64,000 nt of DNA, taken from NCBI GenBank assembly GCA_027451525.1, contig DAIDJF010000003.1, forward strand, positions 101,539 to 165,538, written 5' to 3'. Each line of letters opens with the position of its first letter. The stretch's first letter is position 1. The position numbers and the translations under genes are program-made. The notes beneath the pieces were generated by a model, which searched no databases, was not told the DNA's origin, and saw nothing but the letters and a program-made list of their open reading frames with translations. Positions 17,544-26,335 of this stretch are shown in pieces. The DNA comes from Ktedonobacterales bacterium. Lineage in GTDB: Bacteria > Chloroflexota > Ktedonobacteria > Ktedonobacterales > Ktedonobacteraceae.

Positions 17544-17572
17544 CATGTTCGCACCAGCGAACGTGCTATAAT
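17544..17572 (+). promoter_or_regulatory. Extended -10 promoter overlapped by an inverted repeat
   Basis: TGC plus perfect TATAAT at 17567-17572. The place of the -35/spacer is taken by a dyad, CATGTTCGC (17544-17552) against GCGAACGTG (17557-17565), with loop ACCA and one G-T wobble. A dyad in this position is typical of a repressor or activator site. It is not the GAAC-N4-GTTC LexA pattern. Confidence 0.45.
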
Positions 17573-17625
17573 TAAGAGGAAGTGTCAATCTCTCTGACAG
17601 CGAAGCAGAAGAGGGATGTAATTAT

Positions 17626-17709
17626 ATGTTAATACCCGTTCATCTGCATGGGCAGGGACGCGCAACGCCACTATGCTGTGAGCAATTGCAATACCGTGTA
17701 GACAACTGA
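17626..17709 (+). CDS. 27-residue leader ORF ahead of the glycosyltransferase
   Basis: ATG 17626 lies 10 bases after GAAGAGGG and runs 27 codons (begins MLIPVHLHGQ, ends QYRVDN) to TGA at 17707-17709. That is 74 bases before the glycosyltransferase start. It contains adjacent Cys codons and several His and Gln codons but no run typical of amino-acid attenuators. It may be a leader peptide or chance. Confidence 0.3.
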   Translation: MLIPVHLHGQGRATPLCCEQLQYRVDN

Positions 17710-17783
17710 TTACCATCCCAACGCCTCACACTGGTGTCAACCTCTTCCCTTGCATACTTTTTTTCAAAAAGGATTGAGTTATC

Positions 17784-19160
17784 ATGATGCAACTAGATGG
17801 AGCAATCTCGCCTGACAACACGCTGTTTGTTCTACTATGCTTCGAGGGGCCTGATGTGTATTCTACCGCTGGTGGCCTGGGAACGCGCGTGACTGAATTA
17901 AGCGAGGCTCTAGCCGCCCAAGGCTATACGACGTATCTCATTTTTATCGGTGACCCCTACAAACCCTCTACTGAGGTGCGTGTTGATGGCCGCCTGATCC
18001 TCAAACGCTGGTCACAATGGGTCAGCAAATACTATCCCAACGGCGTATACGACGGAGAAGAAGCCAAGCTCTACGATTATAATGAAAGCGTTCCCTATCA
18101 TATCTATAATGAGATTGTACGGCCCGCTATCGCACAGGGCAAAACGCCCGTTATCATGGGTGAAGACTGGCATACCGCAGAAGCCATCTGCCGCACCTCG
18201 GACTTGCTCCACTGGTTTGGTGTGCGTCAAAAAGCACTGCTGCTCTGGAATCTCAATAGTCTTATGTCGCTCCATCGTATTAATTGGAGCCGCCTCAACT
18301 TTGTCTCAACGCTCTGTACAGTCAGCAAATATATGAAACATAAAATGTGGGAATTGGGCGTCAACCCGCTCGTCATCCCCAACGGCATTCCCACACGCCA
18401 TATGAATCCCGTCGATACTGCTGCCGTCGAGCGTTTGCGCACCATTGCCCATCGCGGTGATGCACAGCGCATGTTCCTCTTCAAAATCGGGCGTTTCGAT
18501 CCCGACAAACGCTGGATGATGGCGATTGAGGCAGTTGCCCGCTTGAAAGAAAGCGGACATCCCGTGACACTCTTCGTGCGCGGCGGTATTGAGCCACACG
18601 GAGCCGAGGTGTTCCGTCATGCATACCATCGTGGTCTGGTTATTCAGGACGTTGTGGCACAAAAACCCAATCTGGACCAATGCCTTGATGCCGTTGCAAA
18701 TGCTGGAAACCACGCAGACATCTACAACCTGCGTTTCTTCTTGCCTGAAGAGTTTGTGCGTACTACCTATGCCGCCGCTGACGCGACCCTGGCAAATAGT
18801 GGTCACGAACCATTCGGTCTGGTCGCATTGGAGGTTATGGGCGCAAAAGGTATCGCGGTCACAGGTAGCACAGGTGAAGATTACGCTATCTCGTTTGAAA
18901 ATGCTATCGTCACTGAAACCGAAGACCCCGATGAGATCGTCGGCTACCTGCTTTACCTGCGCCGCCATCCTGAGGAACAGGAGCGCATTCGCAACGCGGG
19001 CCACCAGACAGCGCAACAATTCTTGTGGGACCATGTAATTGAAAATCTGGTCGGCAAACTGGAGTTTCTGGCACGCAAACAGGGCATCGTGTTCCCTGTC
19101 TCAGAAGTAGAACCTGTAGGGAAAGAAGCACTGCTCGAAGAATCGCGAAGCGCGCTATGA
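17784..19160 (+). CDS. GT4/GT5-like glycosyltransferase (glycogen-synthase-like)
   Basis: 458 residues, GT-B fold. The N-terminal domain has YSTAGGLGTRVTEL, the glycine loop found in glycogen/starch synthases and relatives, and a long acceptor domain including MGEDWHTAEAICR. The donor domain shows IPNGIPT, KIGRFDPDKRW and the E-x7-E element EPFGLVALE (E342-E350). With the next gene (GH57, 13 bases away) it forms a pair resembling bacterial maltodextrin/glycogen-type loci. It could synthesise an alpha-glucan or a modified glucan; exact donor and product are not known. ATG 17784 or 17787 are equivalent starts. The long leader with two candidate promoters and a dyad suggests regulation. Confidence 0.83.
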   Translation: MMQLDGAISPDNTLFVLLCFEGPDVYSTAGGLGTRVTELSEALAAQGYTTYLIFIGDPYKPSTEVRVDGRLILKRWSQWVSKYYPNGVYDGEEAKLYDYNESVPYHIYNEIVRPAIAQGKTPVIMGEDWHTAEAICRTSDLLHWFGVRQKALLLWNLNSLMSLHRINWSRLNFVSTLCTVSKYMKHKMWELGVNPLVIPNGIPTRHMNPVDTAAVERLRTIAHRGDAQRMFLFKIGRFDPDKRWMMAIEAVARLKESGHPVTLFVRGGIEPHGAEVFRHAYHRGLVIQDVVAQKPNLDQCLDAVANAGNHADIYNLRFFLPEEFVRTTYAAADATLANSGHEPFGLVALEVMGAKGIAVTGSTGEDYAISFENAIVTETEDPDEIVGYLLYLRRHPEEQERIRNAGHQTAQQFLWDHVIENLVGKLEFLARKQGIVFPVSEVEPVGKEALLEESRSAL

Positions 19161-19173
19161 GAGGATTTCTGGC

Positions 19174-20577
19174 ATGGTTGCAGAACTAGCCATCTACACG
19201 GTTGTCCATCAACCGCGCCGCTTGAAGTTGCCAGCGCAACCGATTCCGCGCGGCGCAACCGTTGAAGATATCGCGCATTGTCTCTTTGATGAGCGCATGA
19301 ATGAGCACTACTTTCATAAAGTAGCGCGTTACAGCTATTATCCAGCAGCACGCATGTTTCTCGACCTGGTGCGCAATAAAGGTCTTCATCTCTCAATCGG
19401 CTTCTCTCTCTCGTTCGTGCGTCAGGCTCTTGTCTGGGACCCCGCCCTGCTCGACCTGTTCCGTGAGCTGGTTGCAGAAGAGCGCGTTGAATTGATCGGC
19501 GTCGAACCATATCATAGTTTCTTGTTCTTGCTCGATCTCCCAACCTTCGTGCTCCGCATGAAGTGGATGAGCAATGAACTGGAACGCATCTTTGGCAAAC
19601 GCCCCGTTGTGACCGACACAACCGAGATGTGCATGTCCTCCTGGCTCCACGCGGCCCTCGATACAGCGGGGTTTCGCGGAGCCGTCATGGACGGACGGCC
19701 CTGGGTACTGGATTGGCGTGAAAGCACGCATCTCTACCGCTACAGCGACGAGTTGCCACTGCCACGTCTCTTCGAGGAGAAGAAGACCGCGCGCAGTCGG
19801 CGCACCACTCCCAAGCTTGTCGTTGATAATGAGCGCGAAAGTGGTCCCTATCTGTTCACACGCCACGTCGAACTCAGTGATGATGTCGGCTATCGCTTCT
19901 CACAACGGAATTGGGCCAGCTATCCCCTGTTCGCCAATACCTACGCGGACTGGATCGCCAATACACAGGGCGATTTCCTCTTCCTGGGCTGGGATTTCGA
20001 GACATTTGGCGAACACCATAGCGCGGATACAGGCATCTTTGACTTTATGCACGCCCTGCCTGACGAACTGGCAAGACGCGGTATACAGACATATACGCCA
20101 TCTATACTGCTTGAACGGCATAGCAAGCAGGCCAATCATCTGCCACTCCCAGCCTTTCCAACCACGTGGGCAGGCAGCGGCGGCATGGAATTTTTCCTCG
20201 GCAATAGTGCCCAGGACGCGCTCTTCCGCCTGATGGGCTATACCTACGGAACAGCCAAGCTGACTGAGAATCCCGACCTGATTGATCTGGCAATCTGGCT
20301 AGCGCAATCTGACAACCTGCACCTCATTCAGTGGTATGGACGAGGGGGAGCGGAGGCTGAAGTATCGGCTTACTTCACACCCAACGAGTGGTGGTCTTTA
20401 GGCTCTAACCACATCATTCAGGAGCAACAGCAGGTGTATCTCAACGCAATTCAAGCGATGGAGGCATTTCTGCCAGCACGCACGCTCCGTCAAGCACGAC
20501 GTAAATCTAATGGGCGCACATCCCGCCGCCCACGCGAGCTAGAGCCAGAATTGAGCTTTTTAGCCCGCCACGCTTAA
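19174..20577 (+). CDS. Glycoside hydrolase family 57 protein
   Basis: 467 residues. GH57 conserved regions can be followed. Region 1 is VVHQP (HQP at 12-14), region 2 is ELIGVEPYHSF, region 3 is TDTTEMCMSSW (candidate nucleophile Glu), and region 4 is WDFETFGEHH (about 272-281, candidate acid/base Asp). GH57 enzymes cut, transfer or branch alpha-1,4/1,6-glucans by a retaining mechanism. It is shorter than classical GH57 glucanotransferases, so it may be an amylase-like or branching subtype. GAGAGGATTTCTGGC precedes the ATG. It is coupled to the upstream glycosyltransferase and followed by a long hairpin. Confidence 0.85.
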   Translation: MVAELAIYTVVHQPRRLKLPAQPIPRGATVEDIAHCLFDERMNEHYFHKVARYSYYPAARMFLDLVRNKGLHLSIGFSLSFVRQALVWDPALLDLFRELVAEERVELIGVEPYHSFLFLLDLPTFVLRMKWMSNELERIFGKRPVVTDTTEMCMSSWLHAALDTAGFRGAVMDGRPWVLDWRESTHLYRYSDELPLPRLFEEKKTARSRRTTPKLVVDNERESGPYLFTRHVELSDDVGYRFSQRNWASYPLFANTYADWIANTQGDFLFLGWDFETFGEHHSADTGIFDFMHALPDELARRGIQTYTPSILLERHSKQANHLPLPAFPTTWAGSGGMEFFLGNSAQDALFRLMGYTYGTAKLTENPDLIDLAIWLAQSDNLHLIQWYGRGGAEAEVSAYFTPNEWWSLGSNHIIQEQQQVYLNAIQAMEAFLPARTLRQARRKSNGRTSRRPRELEPELSFLARHA

Positions 20578-20592
20578 AGCCCACCATCACAC

Positions 20593-20639
20593 ATAGCAGA
20601 CAGGTGAGAGCATACGGTATGCTCTCACCTGTCTGCTAT
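20593..20639. terminator. 22-bp perfect hairpin between convergent genes
   Basis: Perfect 22-bp stem (20593-20614 with 20618-20639) with a three-base loop CGG, between the GH57 gene and the convergent M20 gene. There is no T tract on either side, so it is not a standard rho-independent terminator. It may block read-through, protect mRNA ends or be a repetitive palindrome. Confidence 0.5.
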
Positions 20640-20699
20640 AGCGAAACATGTTATGTTTTTCGCCCGATTGCGAACTGCCAATGATGTTTCCGATAGGGA

Positions 20700-21899
20700 T
20701 TACTGCTCCAAAAAGTCCAACGCGGCGCGGGTCAGGACTTCGACCGCGATGGGCAGAGCATCTTCGCCGATATTGAAGCGCGGATGATGGTGCGGAAAGG
20801 CATTCCCTTTGCGCTCATCGTGCGCGCCAACAATGAAATAGCACCCTGGCGCACTGTTGAGGAAGAAGGCCATATCGTCGCTGCCCGTTGTCATCACTTC
20901 CGCGCCCCCATCAACATGGTCTGTACCAACGGTCGCAATGGCGGCATTACGCACCATTTCGGTCATTGTCGGGTCGTTCGTGCAGGGTGGACAGCTATCG
21001 AAGGTCTCCATCTCGCATGAACCCCCCATTGCCGTTGCAATGCCTGTCGCCATCTCGCGAATACGACGCATCAACTTATCGCGATGCTCAGCAGTGAAGG
21101 CGCGCATCGTGCCCTGCATCTCCGCCTTTTCAGGGATAATATTAAAGGCAGTTCCAGCGATAATTCTTCCAATCGTGATGATCGCGGGGGCAAAGGGAGA
21201 TGTTTCACGTGTGATAAGCGTTTGCAGGGCGGTTGTGATATAGGCAGCAATCACGATAGGGTCAACAGCTTCATGTGGCGAGGCAGCATGTCCACCCTTG
21301 CCATGCACGTGTAGAACAAAGCGGTCCGCGCTCGCAAAGACCGTTCCCGCGCGCACGCCGACCCGTCCCAACGTGTAATTGCTAATCAGATGTAAACCAA
21401 TCACGCCATCAACACCCTCCATCGCCCCTTCTTTGACCATCGGTTCCGCGCCCCCAATCTTCTCCTCGGCAGGCTGAAAAATAAACTTCACGTTACCAGA
21501 AAGTTCAGAACGGCGTTTACTTAAAATATCAGCGACCGTCAGCAAGATAGAGGTATGCCCATCGTGTCCACAGGCATGCATCTTACCATCTTCTTGTGAA
21601 CGATACTCGATCTCGTTCAATTCATGAATTGGTAAGGCGTCCATGTCAGCACGAATAGCAATCGTCTTCGCTCCATCTTTGCGCGCTTCCCCACGTAGCA
21701 AACCGATAACCCCCGTTTTGGCAACGCCCGTCCGCACCTCCATCCCCAACGCACGCAAGCGATCAGCAACAATGCCAGCGGTACGATACTCTTCAAAGGC
21801 CAGCTCAGGATGCTCATGCAGATCACGGCGCATTGCGATCAGCCCCGGAACCAACTCATCAATCTCGGATTTCAAACGATCAGGATTGGATACGGACAT
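20700..21899 (-). CDS. M20 family amidohydrolase (N-acyl amino acid/hippurate hydrolase-like)
   Basis: 399 residues, typical length. Metallopeptidase family M20D pattern: MRRDLHEHPELAFEE at the N-terminus, IRADMDALPI, metal site HACGHDGHTSIL (about 105-113), FIFQPAEEKIGGAEPMV with the catalytic Glu, the lid domain (about 185-300), and the late HHPRFNIGEDALP. It removes acyl groups from N-acyl amino acids, possibly for turnover of modified amino acids. AAGGAGG lies 4-5 bases before the ATG. Monocistronic; divergent from ada. Confidence 0.92.
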   Translation of the reverse strand: MSVSNPDRLKSEIDELVPGLIAMRRDLHEHPELAFEEYRTAGIVADRLRALGMEVRTGVAKTGVIGLLRGEARKDGAKTIAIRADMDALPIHELNEIEYRSQEDGKMHACGHDGHTSILLTVADILSKRRSELSGNVKFIFQPAEEKIGGAEPMVKEGAMEGVDGVIGLHLISNYTLGRVGVRAGTVFASADRFVLHVHGKGGHAASPHEAVDPIVIAAYITTALQTLITRETSPFAPAIITIGRIIAGTAFNIIPEKAEMQGTMRAFTAEHRDKLMRRIREMATGIATAMGGSCEMETFDSCPPCTNDPTMTEMVRNAAIATVGTDHVDGGAEVMTTGSDDMAFFLNSAPGCYFIVGAHDERKGNAFPHHHPRFNIGEDALPIAVEVLTRAALDFLEQ

Positions 21900-22046
21900 C
21901 TCTCCTCCTTAAGAAAACCAGCAAAATGTACGCAGATTTGCCGCGCAAGAATCGGATAGACACATCGCACGGCTGTATCTTATTATAGTATCACACGTAG
22001 GAAACGGTAGCGGTGATAACAAATCTGGACGATTGAGGAGTAGCGA

Positions 22047-23168
22047 ATGATGAATCTCAATGATTACGCTCAAGAATATTGGCAAGCGATAGTCACGCGC
22101 GATAAGCAGGCGGATGGTCTCTTTGTGTATGCGGTGCGCTCAACAGGGATTTATTGCAACCCCTCCTGTCCAGCGCGCAAGCCAAAACGCGAATATGTGC
22201 GCTTCTTTGAACGCGCAGAGGCCGCTGAACAAGCTGGTTTCCGTCCCTGTCGTCGCTGCCACCCAGAAAAAATGGCACCGGGGGCGCATGAGACACAGGA
22301 GCTACAGCTAGAACTGGTTCAGCAGCTTTGTCGCTATATTGAAACGCATTGTGAAGAGCCATTGACGCTCGGTGAACTCAGCGAACAGGTCCATCTCAGC
22401 CCTTCGCATATGCAGCGCGTCTTCAAGCGAATCGTGGGCGTCACGCCGCTCCAATATATTCACGCTTGCCGCCTAAAACAATTAAAAGGGCAGATCAAAG
22501 ATGGAGCAAGCGTTACCAAAGCCTTGTACGAGGCTGGTTATAGCTCCAGCAGTCGCTTATATGAACAGGTAACGACGCGCCTGGGCATGACCCCAGGAAC
22601 GTATCAAAAAGGAGGCACAGGCATGACTATTCACTATACGCTCGTTGATTGTGCCCTGGGACGTTTATTGGTCGCAGCAACCGATAAAGGCGTATGCGCG
22701 GTCTATCCGGGTGACGATGACGCCGCATTGAGCACACTTTTATTACAAGAATATCCTGCCGCCGAGATTACACGCGATGAAACCACGCAGATGGAACAAT
22801 GGGTAAGCGCGTTACTGCGCCACCTGACAGGTCAGCAACCACATTTGGAATTGCCGCTCGATGTACAAGCAACAGCATTCCAACGCCTGGTCTGGGACGC
22901 TTTACGCGCCATTCCCTACGGTGAAACCCGCTCGTACAGCGAAATTGCCGCCATGCTCGGTAGCAAGAAAAAGGCTCGTGCCGTTGCCCTGGCCTGCGCC
23001 AGCAATCCAGTCGCGCTGGCAGTCCCCTGCCATCGTGTTGTGCGCGAGAGTGGCACCCTCGGCGGCTATCGTTGGGGCATTGCGCGCAAGCAATACCTGC
23101 TCGACCAGGAAAAGCTATACATGTTGCCTGTACCTGCAGGAATTGGAGGATACGAAACGCACTGCTAG
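22047..23168 (+). CDS. ada: Ada: bifunctional methylphosphotriester/O6-methylguanine repair protein and regulator
   Basis: 373 residues. The N-terminal zinc domain has C37, C41, C68 and C71 in the spacing of E. coli Ada; C37 should accept methyl groups from phosphotriesters. An AraC-type helix-turn-helix follows (about 85-185, LTLGELSEQVHLSPSHMQRVFKRIVGV...PLQYI). The C-terminal alkyltransferase has AIPYGETRSYSEIA and the active-site AVPCHRVVR with C328. It is therefore a complete Ada that repairs and activates the adaptive response. Start ATG 22047 has GAGGAG 6-8 bases upstream. I saw no clear Ada box in the 147-base divergent spacer. The EamA exporter follows after 142 bases. Confidence 0.95.
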   Translation: MMNLNDYAQEYWQAIVTRDKQADGLFVYAVRSTGIYCNPSCPARKPKREYVRFFERAEAAEQAGFRPCRRCHPEKMAPGAHETQELQLELVQQLCRYIETHCEEPLTLGELSEQVHLSPSHMQRVFKRIVGVTPLQYIHACRLKQLKGQIKDGASVTKALYEAGYSSSSRLYEQVTTRLGMTPGTYQKGGTGMTIHYTLVDCALGRLLVAATDKGVCAVYPGDDDAALSTLLLQEYPAAEITRDETTQMEQWVSALLRHLTGQQPHLELPLDVQATAFQRLVWDALRAIPYGETRSYSEIAAMLGSKKKARAVALACASNPVALAVPCHRVVRESGTLGGYRWGIARKQYLLDQEKLYMLPVPAGIGGYETHC

Positions 23169-23310
23169 GCAGAACCAGCCAATATCTCTTCCACTCCCAG
23201 CCATTGGTTGTAGGAATATACTTTATGGTTGGTTATGCTAACAGTACAAGTTACGTGTTTAGTCCTGTGACGAGACAGATAACGTCTCCCCTTTTCCTGG
23301 ATGGATATTG

Positions 23311-24252
23311 ATGAACAAACCATATCACAGCGAGCTTGCGGTAGAGCAGGCTTCAGCAGGCAGCAACGCAATCCCGACACGCTCCTCACTGGTGGATCGC
23401 TTGATTATCGTGCTGTCCTTTTTGGCTTTGTATCTTATTTGGGGTTCAACCTACCTCGCCATGCGGATCGCGTTGGGCAGTTTTCCGCCGTTCTTGATGG
23501 CAGGATTGCGCTACCTGATCGCGGGCATCCTGCTCTATACGATCTTGCGCCTGCGTGGTACGCCGCGCCCCAGTCGAGCACAGTGGGTCGGCGCTGCTAT
23601 TGCAGGTGCGCTTTTACTGGCAGGTGGCAATGGAGGCGTGGCGTTCGCGGAGCAGTGGGTAGCCTCAGGACTCGCGGCTGTTGGTTTTGCGGCAATTCCG
23701 CTCTGGACAGCCCTCTTTCTTGGCCTGATGGGTCACTGGCCCAAACGCCTCGAATGGATCGGGCTGGCACTGGGTTTCGCGGGCGTGCTCCTGCTCAACC
23801 TGGAGAATAATATGTGGGCCAATCCGCTCGGCGCACTCGCTCTTCTGCTCGGTCCGATGTGTTGGGCACTGGGTACAGTCCTCAGCACACGACTGGCACT
23901 GCCCTCCGGCCTGATGTCGAGTGCAGCGGAGATGATTATCGGAGGCTCAGTTCTGCTCATTCTGGGTCTGCTACTGAATGAGCGCGTTCATACAGTCCCG
24001 ACGATATCCGCGCTCTGGGCAATGGCCTTCCTGATCTTTTGCGGTTCATTGATCGCATTTTGCGCCTATGTCTACCTACTCCAGTGCCATATACGGCCCA
24101 CAATCGTGACAAGCTATGCCTATGTCAATCCGATTGTTGCGGTCGGCTTGGGCATCGGCTTTGGCGGCGAACATATCACGCTTATTGGCATTCTGGCAAT
24201 GCTCATCATTCTTACAGGTGTCGCTCTCGTCTCGCTCAAAAAGAAAATATAG
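23311..24252 (+). CDS. EamA/DMT-superfamily exporter (YedA/RhaT-like)
   Basis: 313 residues with about ten membrane helices in two EamA repeats. The first begins FLALYLIWGSTYLAMRIALGS, the second PLGALALLLGPMCWALGTVLS. Typical late motifs are SYAYVNPIVAVGLG and a basic C-terminus SLKKKI. Members export amino acids, drugs or metabolites; the substrate is unknown. ATG 23311 is preferred to TTG 23308. It follows ada on the same strand, but an alkylation link is speculative. Confidence 0.88.
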   Translation: MNKPYHSELAVEQASAGSNAIPTRSSLVDRLIIVLSFLALYLIWGSTYLAMRIALGSFPPFLMAGLRYLIAGILLYTILRLRGTPRPSRAQWVGAAIAGALLLAGGNGGVAFAEQWVASGLAAVGFAAIPLWTALFLGLMGHWPKRLEWIGLALGFAGVLLLNLENNMWANPLGALALLLGPMCWALGTVLSTRLALPSGLMSSAAEMIIGGSVLLILGLLLNERVHTVPTISALWAMAFLIFCGSLIAFCAYVYLLQCHIRPTIVTSYAYVNPIVAVGLGIGFGGEHITLIGILAMLIILTGVALVSLKKKI

Positions 24253-24373
24253 CCAACGCACGAGCATCCCACTGCTTGTGAGAGCAGCCTATTTCTGCTA
24301 TCATAAACTCAGTCAGCTCGATATCGCTTCCTAAGCGGCTATTTTAGCATAGTGAAAGAGATGGAAAAGCAGC

Positions 24374-25258
24374 ATGACAACACAACAGGGGCCTATACAG
24401 CACACTCTTATAGAGCTTGAGCCGATACCACAGTCTACAATAATGCCAAAAGCAACGCCATTTGTAAAATGGGCAGGTGGGAAACGCAAGTTGCTTGAGC
24501 ATATTTTAGCCTGCGCTCCTACCTCTTTTGAACGCTATCTAGAACCATTTGTGGGAGGCGGTTCCGTTGCGCTGGCCCTTGCCTGTCGGACTATGCTGCT
24601 CAACGATGCGAATAGCGAACTTATCAATACGTATCGGGCGGTACGTGATGATTTGACTGCATTGCTATGCTTGCTCGATGCACACCAACAGCAGCATAGC
24701 AAAACATATTACTACATGGTTAGAGAACAGGCTTCCGGTGATCTCTCGCCTGTCGAGCAGGCTGCACGTTTTATTTATTTGAACAAGACATGCTTTAATG
24801 GCCTGTATAGAGTCAACCGCGAAGGCAAATTTAACGTGCCTTTTGGACAGTATAACAATCCCATACTCTATGATCTGCCAGCAATACAGAACGCATCGCG
24901 CGTTTTACAGCAGGCACATCTTTTTGCAGAAGATTACCAAGTATTTCTCCTCCAACAGGCACGTCCAGGAGATTTTATTTATCTTGATCCTCCCTATGTT
25001 CCTGTTGGCAAATATTCGGATTTCAAACGCTACACCAAAGAGCAGTTCCGCGAAAAAGATCAAATCGCATTAGCGCAACTCTATAATCATCTTATTGATT
25101 TAGGAGCTTACCCTGTGCTAAGCAATTCTTATTCTGAAGTAACGCTTGAACTCTATGCACAGCACGATATTCAAATCATTTACGCTCATCGCTCTATTAA
25201 TCATGATGGAACGGGTCGCGAACCTGTTCCAGAAATTCTTGTGAAACCGAGGCTCTAG
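24374..25258 (+). CDS. Dam-family DNA adenine methyltransferase (DpnM/MboI-type), M1 of the R-M system
   Basis: 294 residues. D12-class N6-adenine methyltransferase in alpha order. Motif X is FVKWAGGKRKLL (from 30), motif I is LEPFVGGGSVAL, the target segment is NKTCFNGLYRVNREGKFNVPFG (the GATC-recognising beta-hairpin region of Dam), and motif IV is LDPPYV (near 203-208). Dam/DpnM enzymes methylate GATC. It is one base from the second methyltransferase and 1.1 kb from an AlwI-like nuclease, consistent with protecting one strand of a GATC-containing asymmetric site. The region is more AT-rich than its flanks, suggesting acquisition by transfer. Confidence 0.9.
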   Translation: MTTQQGPIQHTLIELEPIPQSTIMPKATPFVKWAGGKRKLLEHILACAPTSFERYLEPFVGGGSVALALACRTMLLNDANSELINTYRAVRDDLTALLCLLDAHQQQHSKTYYYMVREQASGDLSPVEQAARFIYLNKTCFNGLYRVNREGKFNVPFGQYNNPILYDLPAIQNASRVLQQAHLFAEDYQVFLLQQARPGDFIYLDPPYVPVGKYSDFKRYTKEQFREKDQIALAQLYNHLIDLGAYPVLSNSYSEVTLELYAQHDIQIIYAHRSINHDGTGREPVPEILVKPRL

Positions 25259-25259
25259 T

Positions 25260-26327
25260 ATGACGTTTGCTCGTAGTGTTGTTGTACGGCATGAGCAGAT
25301 AAATACCCAATTAGCGCGTTTTCCTAGCTCACGCTATATGGGAAGTAAACATGCCATTCTGCCTTTTATTTATGAAATTGTAAAAGAGCAAGAATTTTCT
25401 ACGGTGCTTGATGCGTGCAGTGGAAGCGGCGCGGTCAGCTATCTTTTCAAATCAATGGGTAAGGCCGTTACCAGCAATGACTTTTTGCGTTCCTGTTTCC
25501 ATACGGCCCAGGCATGTATTGCCAATAGTTCCGAGCACCTGACGCAAGATGATATCGAATGTATTCTAGCACCACATCCTGCGGCAAATGATTTCATCGC
25601 CCAAACCTTTCGTGGATTATATTTTACAGACGAGGAAAACGTATTACTCGATAATGCAGCAACACATATCATGGGCATGACCTCGCCATTTAAGCAATCG
25701 CTGGCCCTTGCAGCACTTATTCGTGCCTGTTTGCGGCGGCGGCCACGTGGCATCTTTACCTATACGGGTATCCGCTACGACGATGGAAGACGCGACTTGC
25801 AAATTTCTTTAGAGCAACATTTTCGTGAAGCAGCGATCTTATTTAATCAAGCTGTATTTGATAATGGTCAAATCAATAAAGCCTGCAACAGCGATATATT
25901 TCAACTACCCGCCCAGCAATTTGATCTGGTTTATGTTGATCCCCCCTACGTTTCACCGCATAGCGATAATGATTATACTCGAAGATATCACTTTGTCGAA
26001 GGATTAGCGCGTTACTGGCAAGGGTTAGAGATACAGGAAAAGACGCAAACAAAGAAATTTCGTCGGCTTCCTAGTTCTTTCGACAATAAAAAATCGATTT
26101 ATCAAGCATTTCACCGTTTATTCGCCCAATTTCAAGATTCGATCATCGTGGTATCGTATTCTTCTAACGGCATCCCATCAAAAGATGAAATGTTAGATAT
26201 TCTTGCTCAATACAAACACAACGTTACCATTCACGAGTGCGATCACCGTTACTCCTTTGGGACACACGGACATAAATTAAGCAATGAGCAAAACATCGTG
26301 AAAGAGTTCCTCTTTGTGGGAAGGTAA
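25260..26327 (+). CDS. D12-class N6-adenine DNA methyltransferase, M2 of the R-M system
   Basis: 355 residues, distinct from the Dam-like neighbour. FPSSRYMGSKHAILPFI acts as motif X, LDACSGSGAVSYLF as motif I and VYVDPPYVSPHS as motif IV (DPPY near 226-229), in the D12 arrangement. Type IIS enzymes cut asymmetric sites whose two strands need separate methylations, so two methyltransferases beside one nuclease is the expected layout. It starts one base after the Dam-like stop codon and ends 8 bases before the nuclease. Its target is inferred, not read from sequence. Confidence 0.87.
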   Translation: MTFARSVVVRHEQINTQLARFPSSRYMGSKHAILPFIYEIVKEQEFSTVLDACSGSGAVSYLFKSMGKAVTSNDFLRSCFHTAQACIANSSEHLTQDDIECILAPHPAANDFIAQTFRGLYFTDEENVLLDNAATHIMGMTSPFKQSLALAALIRACLRRRPRGIFTYTGIRYDDGRRDLQISLEQHFREAAILFNQAVFDNGQINKACNSDIFQLPAQQFDLVYVDPPYVSPHSDNDYTRRYHFVEGLARYWQGLEIQEKTQTKKFRRLPSSFDNKKSIYQAFHRLFAQFQDSIIVVSYSSNGIPSKDEMLDILAQYKHNVTIHECDHRYSFGTHGHKLSNEQNIVKEFLFVGR

Positions 26328-26335
26328 ATGCTGAG

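Noticed and set aside
17544..17565. LexA (SOS) box
   Set aside because: The dyad is GTTC...GAAC with 8 bases between; known Gram-positive LexA boxes have the opposite order GAAC-N4-GTTC.
18306..19621. Long minus-strand ORFs opposite the glycosyltransferase and GH57 genes
   Set aside because: They are mirror frames of genes with intact GT-B and GH57 motifs.
21900..22046. Ada box before ada
   Set aside because: No AAAGCGCA-type match could be found in the spacer.
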